Shown: positions 7,902 to 15,811 of the stretch, piece after piece
Numbering within the stretch: position 1 is the stretch's first letter
How the letters are laid out: every line of letters begins with the position of its first letter
Source of the DNA: Campylobacterales bacterium
GTDB lineage: Bacteria; Campylobacterota; Campylobacteria; Campylobacterales; JALSKU01
Reading direction: 5' to 3'
Assembly: GCA_027023175.1 (NCBI GenBank)
Contig: JALVWW010000148.1
Location: 1-41,482, forward strand
DNA length: 41,482 nucleotides
Program-made: the position numbers and the translations under genes
The notes under the pieces: generated by a model
The model's input: the letters and a program-made list of their open reading frames with translations, nothing else
The model's database searches: none
Told to the model about the DNA's origin: nothing

Positions 7902-10310
7902 TTGTCTAAAGTTATTTGCGATCACTGTAAGCTGGAATTTGATGAAAAAGTTATGATAAAAGATAAGGATGACAGCGGAATAAAATATTTTTGTTGTAAA
8001 GGTTGTCAGGGTATTTATCATCTCTTAAGAAGTGAAGGGCTAGATGACTTTTATGATAAAGTCGGTAACAGTAAACTTGAACCTCCAAAAGAGATAAATG
8101 ATGATCTTCACAAGTTTGATCTTGAAGGATTTAAGAGAAAATACATTACTGAAAAAGCCGGTCTATGTGAAATCAATCTCATCATAGAGGGTATTCACTG
8201 TTCAGCTTGTGTGTGGCTCAATGAAAAAGTGCTTCATCAAACAGAGGGGATTGTAGAAGTCAGTATAAATTATACCAACAATAAAGCAAAAATCGTTTGG
8301 GACCCCGATACTATAAAACTCTCTGAAATTATACAAAAGATAAGAAGTATAGGATATAACGGTTATCCTTATGACCCGAAAATCCAAGAAGAAAAAGCAA
8401 ACAAAGCAAGAAGAGATTATTACTCAAGACTGCTTGTGGCCATATTTGCTACTATGAATATTATGTGGATTGCTATCGCCCAGTATACAGGGTATTTTAC
8501 CGGTATGAGAAGTGATATGAAAAATGTTTTAAATATTGCTGAGTTTATTCTTGCTACTCCTACTCTTTTTTATACGGGTTGGGTCTATTTTAAAGGTGCC
8601 TATTTTGGACTTAAAAATAGATTTATCAATATGGATGTACTTGTTGCCACCGGTGCAACTTTGGCTTATGTTTACTCTATATATGCAATGATTACCAGAA
8701 AAGGAGAAGTATATTTTGACTCTGTGACAATGATTGTTACATTTGTATTTGTGGGAAAATACCTTGAGGTTTTGAGTAAAAAAAGTGCAGTTGACAGTAT
8801 GGATAGTATTCTTGGCTCAATTCCTACCGAAGTGTTAGTAGTCCAAGAGGGCGAAAAGACTTTGGTGCCTGTTGAAGAGATAAGAGAGGGTGATATCATA
8901 GAGATAAAACCGGGCGATAAAGTAGTTATAGACGGTATTATTGTTATGGGAGAGGGTAATTTTGATCTATCTAGTTTAACAGGAGAAAGTGAGCCTATAT
9001 ATAAAAAAGAGGGAGATGAAGTTATCAGCGGTTCAGTTGGACTTGACTCAGTAATAAGATATAAAGCTACAAAAGAGTATGCCGCTTCAATGTTATGTAC
9101 TATTGCTGCTTTACTTGATGAATCTATAGTTAAGAAGCCTCAGATTGAAAAATTGGCAGATAAGATAAGCGGATACTTTTCATTTACTATATTATCATTA
9201 TCGCTTATAACATTTTTGTTTTGGTATTTTTATCTAGGTAGTGGATTTGAGAGAGCCCTGATAGTGGCGATTTCAGTTATTGTCATAGCCTGTCCTTGTG
9301 CTTTGGGACTTGCAACTCCCATGGCAACACTTATAGGTATAGGAGTAGCTTCAAAAAAAGGTATCCTTTTTAAAGAAGCCTCTTTTTTGGAGAGTATGGC
9401 AAAAAGCGATACATTGGTACTTGATAAAACAGGAACTGTTACTGAGGGAAAGCCTAAAGTTATCAAGTTTGATAAAGTTGAAGAGTTTGATATGGATATT
9501 TTATACTCATTAGTCAAATCATCTAAACACCCTATCAGTCAAGCTATTGGAGAGTATTTGCAACAGTATTACGAAGATATAAAAGAGATCAACTTACAAG
9601 ATATGAAAAATATAGAGGCAAGGGGTATAAGTGCAAAGTATGATAACAAAAATATTTTTGGAGGCAATGTAAAACTTATACAAGAGATGGGGTTAGAGTT
9701 TGATAAAAAGTGTGAAAACACTGTCTTTATCTTTGCGATTGACAATAGGATAAAAGCACTATTTGAGCTAAAAGATACTCCAAAAGAGGGAGCAAAAGAG
9801 GCGATAAAAGAGATAAAGAAGATGGGTTTGAAAACCATAATGCTAACAGGGGATAATGAAAAAGTAGCAAGAAAGATAGCTAATGATGTAGGGATAGATG
9901 AAGTGTATCATTCACTTTTTCCCAAAGATAAAGCTGATATCATTGAAAATCTACAAAAAAAAGGAAAGGTTGTTATCATGGCAGGTGATGGCATAAATGA
10001 TGTGTTAGCTCTATCTTTGAGTAATGTAGCTGTGAGTATGGGGAATGGGGCGGAAGTGAGCATAGAAGTAAGTGATGTAGTTTTGCTAAATGATGATATG
10101 GCTGCTTTAAAAGATGCTATAAAATTAAGTAAAAGAGTCTATTTAAGTATAAAAGAAAATCTTATGCTTTCTGCTATTTACAATGCCATTACTATACCAT
10201 TGGCTATGATGGGGTATGTTATACCGTTAGTTGCAGCTTTAAGTATGTCGCTTAGTTCGCTTTTGGTTGTCGGAAATTCGTATAGAATTAAATTAAAAAT
10301 TAAAAATTAA
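7902..10310 (+). CDS. ccoI: Copper-translocating P1B-type ATPase for cbb3 oxidase assembly
   Basis: CcoI/FixI-type ATPases export copper across the inner membrane for assembly of cbb3 cytochrome c oxidase. From the TTG at 7902 (SD AAGGA five bases upstream; 802 aa) the order is: an N-terminal cysteine-rich metal-binding domain (CDHC 6-9, CCxxC 31-35), an HMA domain with CSAC 100-103, membrane helices, the TGES actuator loop, the ion-path motif CPC 464-466, the phosphorylated D508KTGT and GDGIND 695-700. The frame is open from ATG 7833, but the added residues are not family-like and lie at the promoter. ccoS follows after 16 nt, which supports CcoI rather than a general CopA. The oxidase genes themselves are not in the window. 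Confidence 0.92.
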   Translation: MSKVICDHCKLEFDEKVMIKDKDDSGIKYFCCKGCQGIYHLLRSEGLDDFYDKVGNSKLEPPKEINDDLHKFDLEGFKRKYITEKAGLCEINLIIEGIHCSACVWLNEKVLHQTEGIVEVSINYTNNKAKIVWDPDTIKLSEIIQKIRSIGYNGYPYDPKIQEEKANKARRDYYSRLLVAIFATMNIMWIAIAQYTGYFTGMRSDMKNVLNIAEFILATPTLFYTGWVYFKGAYFGLKNRFINMDVLVATGATLAYVYSIYAMITRKGEVYFDSVTMIVTFVFVGKYLEVLSKKSAVDSMDSILGSIPTEVLVVQEGEKTLVPVEEIREGDIIEIKPGDKVVIDGIIVMGEGNFDLSSLTGESEPIYKKEGDEVISGSVGLDSVIRYKATKEYAASMLCTIAALLDESIVKKPQIEKLADKISGYFSFTILSLSLITFLFWYFYLGSGFERALIVAISVIVIACPCALGLATPMATLIGIGVASKKGILFKEASFLESMAKSDTLVLDKTGTVTEGKPKVIKFDKVEEFDMDILYSLVKSSKHPISQAIGEYLQQYYEDIKEINLQDMKNIEARGISAKYDNKNIFGGNVKLIQEMGLEFDKKCENTVFIFAIDNRIKALFELKDTPKEGAKEAIKEIKKMGLKTIMLTGDNEKVARKIANDVGIDEVYHSLFPKDKADIIENLQKKGKVVIMAGDGINDVLALSLSNVAVSMGNGAEVSIEVSDVVLLNDDMAALKDAIKLSKRVYLSIKENLMLSAIYNAITIPLAMMGYVIPLVAALSMSLSSLLVVGNSYRIKLKIKN

Positions 10311-10326
10311 AAATTTAGGATTTTAG

Positions 10327-10560
10327 ATGAGTAGTGGAATTGTCGCAATAATGATAGGAGTTTCTACTTTTTTGGGAGCTCTGGGGCTTTGGGCACTTTT
10401 ATGGGGACTAAGAAGCGGGCAGTTTGATGATCAAAAAAAGTTTTTAGACGGTGCAAAATTTGATGGGGAAGATGAACTAAACGATGCTATAAAATTGGAA
10501 AAAAGAAAAGAGGAAATTAAGAGGAAGAAGGAGCAAAAGAGGTATGCTCCTCCTGATTGA
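10327..10560 (+). CDS. ccoS: cbb3-type cytochrome oxidase assembly protein CcoS
   Basis: CcoS (77 aa) is a short single-pass inner-membrane protein needed to insert cofactors into cbb3 oxidase. An N-terminal hydrophobic helix (IVAIMIGVSTFLGALGLWAL) leads to WGLRSGQFDD, the family's characteristic post-helix motif (xGQFDDxxxP-like). A Lys/Glu-rich tail follows. The spacer after ccoI contains an AAAAATTTAGGATTTTAG tract related to the GGATTTAG repeats. Its stop codon abuts the stop codon of the convergent cytochrome c gene with no base between them. Confidence 0.9.
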   Translation: MSSGIVAIMIGVSTFLGALGLWALLWGLRSGQFDDQKKFLDGAKFDGEDELNDAIKLEKRKEEIKRKKEQKRYAPPD

Positions 10561-10860
10561 TTACTTGATGGATGCTATATAATCAGCTACAGCTTTGATT
10601 TGCTCATCATTGTATGTAGCTACCTGACCTTTCATAACACCTTTCATAGGTCCGCCGAATGTTCCGGCTTTGTAACCTTCAAGTGCTTTTACTATCTCGT
10701 CAGCTTTCATACCTTTAACAACTTTGGAAACACCAAGAGCTTTTTTACTAAAGTCAGCACCGTGACAACCTGCGCATTTTGCACTCAAAGCTTTACCGTC
10801 AGCAGCCATTAAAGATAATGCACCTGCAGTTACTAATGTAGCAATTACTAATTTTTTCAT
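10561..10860 (-). CDS. Small periplasmic class I cytochrome c (c553-like)
   Basis: This 99-residue precursor has a Sec signal peptide (MKKLVIATLVTAGALSLMAA) and a mature part of about 79 residues with a single heme c site, CAGCH. The probable methionine ligand is within GGPMKGVMKG. The C-terminal helix EQIKAVADYIASIK is typical of c553/c6-like electron carriers. It likely carries electrons in the periplasm from the bc1 complex to the cbb3 oxidase. It lies tail-to-tail with ccoS, as I recall for the homologous C. jejuni locus. SD AGGAGA precedes the ATG. No terminator hairpin separates it from ccoS. Confidence 0.9.
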   Translation of the reverse strand: MKKLVIATLVTAGALSLMAADGKALSAKCAGCHGADFSKKALGVSKVVKGMKADEIVKALEGYKAGTFGGPMKGVMKGQVATYNDEQIKAVADYIASIK

Positions 10861-10966
10861 ATACTCTCCTTAAAATTTATCTCGTTATTATATCTATTTT
10901 TTCTTTATAAAAGCTTATTTTTAAAGTCAGCTTTTATCTCTTATGGATGTGAGTATATTTTTTTAC

Positions 10967-10972
10967 TATAAT
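10967..10972 (+). promoter_or_regulatory. -10 element upstream of the TPR/heptose operon
   Basis: TATAAT lies in a T-rich context 88 nt upstream of the GTG start at 11060. No clear -35 is present. The predicted leader of about 80 nt includes three tandem GGATTTA units. It could drive the TPR gene and the downstream heptose genes. Confidence 0.45.
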
Positions 10973-10987
10973 ATGAGACAAGATAAT

Positions 10988-11011
10988 AGGATTTAGGATT
11001 TAGGATTTAGT
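10988..11011 (+). repeat. GGATTTA tandem repeat (3 units)
   Basis: Three consecutive 7-bp GGATTTA units lie in the untranslated region upstream of the TPR gene. The same unit occurs singly or doubly after the stop codons of panC, prfB, ccoI and the psd-like gene. Because the unit is 7 bp and contains TAG, an array of three gives a stop codon in every frame. Confidence 0.75.
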
Positions 11012-11059
11012 TTCCTTTACTTTATGCCTTTATTTTTTAATAGTTAAAAGGATTTTCTA

Positions 11060-11785
11060 GTGAAAAAAGTGAGGGTTTTCTTTTATTTGGCTTTATTGAG
11101 TTTTAGTATGTTGAGGGCTGGGGAAAGTAGCTGTAAAGAAAGTAGTTATTTGGATTTTCAAAAAGATAAAAATCAAAGTGAGACGGTATTGCGGCAATTG
11201 GTTCAAAAAAACCCAAAAGATATGGAGTGTGTCTTAAAACTTATACATATTTATCTTAAAAACGGTAAAGTTGAAAAGGGATTGGAACTTTTGGTACAAG
11301 CTGATAAGAGAGACCATGAGTTTATAAAAAACAGAAAAATTCATAAAATTCTTAAAATTGCAAAATATTTAATCAAGTTGAAGAAAAAGGCCATAAAAAA
11401 TAATGATGTAAATTCTTGGAATATTTTGGGCGCAGCTTATTATAAAATGGGTGTATTTCATGAATCCATCAAAGCTTACAATAAAAGCTTGCAAATCAAT
11501 CCTGATCAAATAGGTGCAAGACTTACTTTGGCACTTGATTTCTCCAGAACCAATCAGGCTTATAGAGCTATAGAAGAGTTGACAAAAGTTATGTCATTGG
11601 ATAAAAACAATTTTTATGCATACTATTATGCCGGTAAAATTTTAAAATATCAGATAAAAGATATAAAAAAAGCTAAAGCTTATTTGGAAAAAGCAAAATT
11701 TTTATGCCAAAAACAAAAGAAAAGTTTTAGACCCGGTATTTACAAAAAATATATAAAAGACTTGGAAATTGAAACAAAAAAGTAA
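11060..11785 (+). CDS. Secreted TPR-repeat protein
   Basis: This 241-aa protein has an N-terminal signal-like hydrophobic segment (VFFYLALLSFSMLRA), so export to the periplasm is likely. No lipobox is seen. Tetratricopeptide repeats follow: SWNILGAAYYKMGVFHESIKAYNKSLQ is a clear unit (about residues 120-146, with the canonical W/L/G/Y/A pattern), continued by IGARLTLALDFSRTNQAYRAIEELTKVM and a third YYYAGKILKY unit. Such solenoids mediate protein contacts; the partner is unknown. The start is GTG with AAAGGA upstream. Its 3' end overlaps the gmhB start by 17 nt, so it heads the heptose operon and may act in envelope biogenesis (inference). Confidence 0.78.
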   Translation: MKKVRVFFYLALLSFSMLRAGESSCKESSYLDFQKDKNQSETVLRQLVQKNPKDMECVLKLIHIYLKNGKVEKGLELLVQADKRDHEFIKNRKIHKILKIAKYLIKLKKKAIKNNDVNSWNILGAAYYKMGVFHESIKAYNKSLQINPDQIGARLTLALDFSRTNQAYRAIEELTKVMSLDKNNFYAYYYAGKILKYQIKDIKKAKAYLEKAKFLCQKQKKSFRPGIYKKYIKDLEIETKK

Positions 11786-12290
11786 AGCTCTTTTTCTCGA
11801 TAGAGACGGTGTTGTAAATATTGACAAATCCTATCTTTACAAAAAAGAGGATTTTGTTTTTTGTGACGGGATTTTTGAGCTTTTAAAATATGCTCAAAAT
11901 CTTGGTCATAAGCTTTTTATAGTAACTAATCAGTCCGGAATTGCAAGAGGGTATTACAGTGAAGATGATTTTGATCAATTAACATCATGGATGCTTGATG
12001 AGTTTAAAAAAAGAGGTATTAAAATAGAAAAAGTTTACCACTGTCCCCATTTACCCGAAGATAACTGTGAATGTCGAAAACCTAAACCCAAAATGTTAAT
12101 AGATGCCATAAGTGAATTTGATATAGACCCTGCTGCATCCTGGATGATAGGAGACAAGCCAAGCGATATGGAAGCTGCAAAAAATGCAGGAGTGCAAAAT
12201 ACTATCCTGATTTCCAATCAAAACAAAAAAACTCCCTCAGCGAAATACAGTGTTCAATCACTTTATGATATAATTGATATCATAAAGTGA
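11769..12290 (+). CDS. gmhB: D-glycero-beta-D-manno-heptose-1,7-bisphosphate 7-phosphatase
   Basis: GmhB (173 aa) removes the 7-phosphate from heptose-1,7-bisphosphate between the two HldE reactions. It is a HAD-family enzyme: the catalytic motif FLDRDGVVN is at about residues 9-17, VTNQSGIARG supplies motif II, the zinc loop is CPHLPEDNCECRKP, and GDKPSDMEAA is motif IV. The start is TTG at 11769, inside the end of the TPR gene, with only a weak GGA upstream. hldD follows after 89 nt. The last codons form one arm of a perfect 14-bp palindrome. Confidence 0.92.
   Translation: MKQKSKALFLDRDGVVNIDKSYLYKKEDFVFCDGIFELLKYAQNLGHKLFIVTNQSGIARGYYSEDDFDQLTSWMLDEFKKRGIKIEKVYHCPHLPEDNCECRKPKPKMLIDAISEFDIDPAASWMIGDKPSDMEAAKNAGVQNTILISNQNKKTPSAKYSVQSLYDIIDIIK
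12258..12290. repeat. Perfect 14-bp inverted repeat spanning the gmhB stop codon
   Basis: Arms 12258-12271 and 12277-12290 match perfectly around a 5-nt loop (AATTG), and the right arm ends exactly with the gmhB TGA. The stem is AT-rich and no T-tract follows, so it is a poor intrinsic terminator. It could stabilise the upstream mRNA or lower readthrough into hldD. Confidence 0.7.
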
Positions 12291-12379
12291 CCTTACACAC
12301 TATATCGTACCATCAGTGAGTTTTAAAGTGTACGAGTGAAAGGTCAGCTACAAAAAATTAGGATAATATAGGATAACAT

Positions 12380-13381
12380 ATGGAATACAGTGATATTGAT
12401 TTTAATAAAAAAAATATACTCATAACAGGCGGAGCCGGTTTTATAGGAAGCAACCTTGCATTTTACTTTCAGGATAATTATCCGGATGCAAATATAGTAG
12501 TCTTTGATAAATTTAGAAATGAAGAGACTTTTGATAACGGCAACCTGAAAAGTTTTGGACATTTTAAAAATCTTATCGGCTTTAGAGGAACTGTTATAAG
12601 CGGGGATATTACAAACAAAGAGGATATAAAAAAATTAGCTGATTATGAGTTTGACTATATATTTCATAAAGCCGCTATCAGTGATACGACCGTGAGTGAC
12701 CAAAAGATAATGATAGATACAAATGTCAATGCTTTTGTTGATTTGCTAGAAATGGCAAAAAAGATGAAATCTGTTATGGTTTATGCAAGTAGTGCCGCAA
12801 CATACGGAGACAGTGACAGATTTAGTATAGGCTATGAGCAGCCAAACAATGCATATGGTTTTAGTAAATTAATGATGGATAATATTGCAAAAAAATATAT
12901 AAAAGACTGTGATATATCTATAGTAGGTTTAAGATATTTTAATGTTTATGGAGAGAGAGAATTTTTTAAAAATAAAACTTCATCCATGGTGCTACAGTTT
13001 GGCTTACAGCTTTTAAGAGGTGAGAATGCAAAGCTTTTTAAAGGAAGTGATAAAATAAAAAGAGACTTTATATATATAAAAGATGTTATTCAGGCAAATA
13101 TAAAAGCATGCAAACCTAAAAAAAGCGGTATTTACAATGTAGGTACAGGAAAAGCAAGAAGTTTTCAGGATATCGTTGATATATTAAAAAAAGAATTAAA
13201 TATAAAAAGAGAAGATTTATACATTCCAAACCCTTACGAAAAACAGTATCAATTTTTTACTGAAGCTGATATATCTCTCAGCAGAGAGTATTTGGATTAT
13301 GAGCCAAGATATTCTCTTGAAGAGGGCATAAAGGCATATTTACCTGAAATTAAGAGGATTTTTGAGGCTGAAGGCAGGTAA
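12380..13381 (+). CDS. hldD: ADP-L-glycero-D-manno-heptose 6-epimerase
   Basis: HldD (333 aa) epimerises ADP-D-glycero-D-manno-heptose to the L,D form used for core LOS. It is an extended SDR enzyme with the NAD(P) motif ITGGAGFIGSN (about residues 14-24). The Ser-Tyr-Lys set comes from YASSAATYG and AYGFSKLM, and GLRYFNVYG is the extended-SDR signature. The Shine-Dalgarno AGGA lies just before the ATG within a TAGGATAATATAGGATAACA stretch. Its stop is followed at once by a G-rich 16-mer array. hldE is next in the pathway, but a four-helix-bundle gene intervenes. Confidence 0.93.
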   Translation: MEYSDIDFNKKNILITGGAGFIGSNLAFYFQDNYPDANIVVFDKFRNEETFDNGNLKSFGHFKNLIGFRGTVISGDITNKEDIKKLADYEFDYIFHKAAISDTTVSDQKIMIDTNVNAFVDLLEMAKKMKSVMVYASSAATYGDSDRFSIGYEQPNNAYGFSKLMMDNIAKKYIKDCDISIVGLRYFNVYGEREFFKNKTSSMVLQFGLQLLRGENAKLFKGSDKIKRDFIYIKDVIQANIKACKPKKSGIYNVGTGKARSFQDIVDILKKELNIKREDLYIPNPYEKQYQFFTEADISLSREYLDYEPRYSLEEGIKAYLPEIKRIFEAEGR

Positions 13382-13382
13382 T

Positions 13383-13418
13383 AAGGGGATAAGGTGGTAA
13401 GGGGATAAGGTGGTAAGG
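13383..13418 (+). repeat. 16-mer G-rich tandem repeat after hldD
   Basis: The unit AAGGGGATAAGGTGGT occurs 2.25 times, starting two bases after the hldD stop. Related GGTGGTAAGG tracts occur at 4996-5026 and 28441-28490. The complementary form (CTACCACC)n occurs at 13817-13848, on the other side of the following gene. Closely spaced GG runs might allow two-layer G-quadruplexes. Confidence 0.85.
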
Positions 13419-13448
13419 ATAGTAGGATGATTGAAAGGGTGATGTATT

Positions 13449-13802
13449 TTGGCTGAGTTTCGTGATTTGATAATATGGCAGGATTCTATAAAATTAGTAA
13501 AAGATGTATATAATTTGGTGCAAAATTTTCCAAAAGAGGAAATCTTTGGAATTTCTTCACAGATGAAAAGATCTGCTGTTTCTATTCCAAGTAATATTGC
13601 AGAAGGCAAAGGAAGACAGACAAAAAAGGAGTTTGTTAATTATCTTCATATTTCTCTTGGGTCTTTGTATGAATTGAAAACACAATTGATTATAGCAAAA
13701 GAGTTGGATTTCATTAAAGATTTTGATGGTATTGAAAAAAATATAAATAGGCTTGAAAAAATGATAAATTCATTAATAAAAAGGAATAAAAATGCAAAAT
13801 AA
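13449..13802 (+). CDS. Four-helix-bundle protein (S23 / 23S-rRNA intervening-sequence type)
   Basis: This 117-aa protein matches the four-helix-bundle family named after proteins encoded in 23S rRNA intervening sequences. It has the opening FRDLIIWQDSIKLVKDVY and the signature QMKRSAVSIPSNIAEGKGR (about residues 39-57), followed by LHISLGSLYELKTQLIIA. These proteins form pentamers of unknown function and also occur as free chromosomal genes, as here. The start is TTG at 13449 with a modest GGG Shine-Dalgarno. It sits between hldD and hldE, is flanked by inverted G-rich repeats, and overlaps the hldE start by 11 nt. It has no known part in heptose synthesis and looks like an acquired cassette. 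Confidence 0.88.
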   Translation: MAEFRDLIIWQDSIKLVKDVYNLVQNFPKEEIFGISSQMKRSAVSIPSNIAEGKGRQTKKEFVNYLHISLGSLYELKTQLIIAKELDFIKDFDGIEKNINRLEKMINSLIKRNKNAK

Positions 13803-15258
13803 TTCCTCCTTCGCTCCTACCACCCTACCACCCTACCACCCTACCACTCCTAACATCTTAGTTATCGGTGATCTTATGATAGATCACTATCTTTTTGGAA
13901 AAGTTGAGAGAATTTCTCCTGAAGCACCTGTGCAGGTTGTAGAGATAGAAGAGGAAAAAATGCTTCTTGGAGGTGCTGGAAATGTTATAAACAACCTTTT
14001 GGCCCTTGGAGCAAAAGTGAATGTCGCAAGTGTTGTGGGAGATGATGAAAACGGAGAGTGGATAAAAAAAAGACTTTCATCCAAGGATATCGACTTAAAT
14101 AATTTAATTTGCCAAAGCGGAAGAGATACATCTAAAAAGACAAGAGTCATTTCATCCAATCAGCAAATATTACGATATGATAAAGAGAGCAAGGATGATA
14201 TATCAAAAGAGAGTGAAGAAAAACTGCTTGAAGTTATGTCAAATGAGTATGATTTGATACTATTGTCAGATTATGCAAAAGGTGTGCTTACCGATTCGTT
14301 GACAAAAAAGATTATAGCTTTCTCAAATATAAAAAATATACCTGTTTTTATCGACCCTAAGGGGAGCGATTATTCAAAATATAACGGAGCTACGCTTATA
14401 ACACCAAATAAAAAAGAGGCCGAGATAGCTACCGGCATAAAGATACAAGATGATGAGAGTTTGAAAAAAGCAGGGTTTATACTCAAAGAAAAGTATGATT
14501 TGGATAGTGTTATTATAACACTTAGTGAAAACGGTATGGCCATCTTTGAAGATGAAATGAGCAAGATCCCGACTGTTGCGAAAGAGGTTTATGATGTGAC
14601 CGGTGCAGGAGATACTGTGCTTTCAGCTTTAGGGTATGCTGTTACCAAAGGAAAAGAGTTAAAAGAAGCCGCCAAGTTTGCAAATTATGCGGCAGGTGTT
14701 GTTGTAGGAAAAGTAGGAAGTGCAACAGCAACTTTAAGTGAGATAGAAGATTATAAAAAATCACTTCACCAAGAAAGCAGTGAAGACTTTATAAAAGATT
14801 TTGAAAGTATCAAAACTTTAGTGGATACCATAAAACAAAAAGAACAAACCATAGTTTTCACAAACGGATGCTTTGATATACTTCATTTAGGTCATGTCAA
14901 ATACCTTGAAAGTGCTAAAAATATGGGGGATGTTTTAATTGTCGGCCTGAACAGTGATGCGTCAGTCAAGAGACTAAAAGGGGAAACAAGACCTATCAAT
15001 CCCCAATATGACAGAGCATATCTGCTTGCAGCTTTGGAGTGTGTGGATTATGTGGTGATATTTGATGAAGATACTCCATATGAACTTATCAAGATAGTCC
15101 AGCCCGATATCCTGGTAAAAGGCGGTGACTACAGATATCAAAATGTAGTAGGCAGCGACATTGCAAAAGAGGTGAGATTTGTTGATTTTGTTGAAGGGAA
15201 AAGTACCACAGGAATTATTAAAAAAATAGGAAATGAAAATGATGCAGATGATAAATGA
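13792..15258 (+). CDS. hldE: Bifunctional heptose-7-phosphate kinase / heptose-1-phosphate adenylyltransferase
   Basis: HldE (488 aa) phosphorylates D-glycero-D-manno-heptose-7-phosphate at C1 and later adenylylates heptose-1-phosphate. The N-terminal PfkB kinase domain starts with ILVIGDLMIDHY and ends with DVTGAGDTVLSAL, whose GAGD holds the catalytic Asp. The C-terminal cytidylyltransferase-like domain has TNGCFDILHLGHVKYLE (HxGH). The ATG at 13792 (SD AAAAGGA) overlaps the preceding gene. The first 20 residues (with FAPTTLPPYHPTTP) are encoded by a CTACCACC octamer array at 13817-13848 and are not part of the conserved fold. No start codon lies between the array and the conserved core, so translation must read through the repeat. 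Confidence 0.94.
   Translation: MQNNSSFAPTTLPPYHPTTPNILVIGDLMIDHYLFGKVERISPEAPVQVVEIEEEKMLLGGAGNVINNLLALGAKVNVASVVGDDENGEWIKKRLSSKDIDLNNLICQSGRDTSKKTRVISSNQQILRYDKESKDDISKESEEKLLEVMSNEYDLILLSDYAKGVLTDSLTKKIIAFSNIKNIPVFIDPKGSDYSKYNGATLITPNKKEAEIATGIKIQDDESLKKAGFILKEKYDLDSVIITLSENGMAIFEDEMSKIPTVAKEVYDVTGAGDTVLSALGYAVTKGKELKEAAKFANYAAGVVVGKVGSATATLSEIEDYKKSLHQESSEDFIKDFESIKTLVDTIKQKEQTIVFTNGCFDILHLGHVKYLESAKNMGDVLIVGLNSDASVKRLKGETRPINPQYDRAYLLAALECVDYVVIFDEDTPYELIKIVQPDILVKGGDYRYQNVVGSDIAKEVRFVDFVEGKSTTGIIKKIGNENDADDK
13817..13848 (+). repeat. CTACCACC octamer array (about 4 units) inside hldE
   Basis: Three perfect CTACCACC units and a fourth with one change (CTACCACT) lie 25-56 bases into the hldE reading frame. 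The unit is not a multiple of three, so gain or loss of one copy would shift the frame before the kinase domain. It is the reverse complement of the GGTGGTAGG-type tracts found elsewhere in the window. Confidence 0.85.
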
Positions 15259-15811
15259 AGAAATAGGAAGTCATATAGATACTGTAAATAAAACTCTTGA
15301 AAATCTTCAAAGCTATATCTATACGGCTTGTGTGATAACGACTGAAGCCTTGCAAAGAGGAAACAAGTTGCTTATATTTGGTAACGGAGGCAGCGCAGCT
15401 GATGCTCAGCATATAGCAGCAGAATTAACAGGTAGATATAAAACCGAAAGAAAAGGACTTCCAGCAATTGCACTTACAACTGATACTTCAGCCTTGACAG
15501 CCATCGGAAATGACTTTGGGTATGAAAAAGTTTTTGAAAGACAGGTTGAAGCTTTGGCAAATGAAGGAGATGTGCTTCTTGGCATATCAACAAGCGGAAA
15601 CAGTGATAATGTCTTAAGAGCACTTTTTTTGGGAAGAAAAATGGGATGCAAGACCATAGGTCTCAGCGGAAAAGATGGAGGTCATATGGGTAAATTTTGT
15701 GATGTAAACATAGTAGTGCCTTCAGACAATACCCCGCGTATTCAAGAGATGCACATAATGATAGGACATATCATCTGCCAAGCAGTTGATGATGCCTTAT
15801 CTCGGAGATAA
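15233..15811 (+). CDS. gmhA: Sedoheptulose-7-phosphate isomerase
   Basis: GmhA (192 aa) converts sedoheptulose-7-phosphate to D-glycero-D-manno-heptose-7-phosphate, the first step to ADP-heptose. It is a SIS-domain protein: GNGGSAADAQHIAAELTGRY (about residues 45-64) contains the phosphate-binding and zinc/catalytic residues, TSGNSDNV is the second phosphate loop, and IQEMHIMIGHIICQ holds the C-terminal Glu/His pair. The gene opens inside the end of hldE (26-nt overlap). Alternative ATGs at codons 3-4 and 6 exist. Its 3' end overlaps the convergent waaF by 41 nt, so the two mRNAs would be antisense there. Confidence 0.94.
   Translation: MKMMQMINEEIGSHIDTVNKTLENLQSYIYTACVITTEALQRGNKLLIFGNGGSAADAQHIAAELTGRYKTERKGLPAIALTTDTSALTAIGNDFGYEKVFERQVEALANEGDVLLGISTSGNSDNVLRALFLGRKMGCKTIGLSGKDGGHMGKFCDVNIVVPSDNTPRIQEMHIMIGHIICQAVDDALSRR

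Noticed and set aside
10907..10937. Nine-bp inverted repeat ATAAAAGCT / AGCTTTTAT upstream of the cytochrome c gene
   Set aside because: Low-complexity AT-rich arms with a 13-nt loop and no T-tract; too weak to call an operator or terminator.
12258..12290. Intrinsic terminator after gmhB
   Set aside because: The stem is perfect but AT-rich and is followed by CCTTACACAC rather than a T-run.
13383..13848. Regularly repeated short units resembling a CRISPR array
   Set aside because: The units are 8-16 bp, adjacent, without unique spacers and partly in a coding frame; no cas genes are present.
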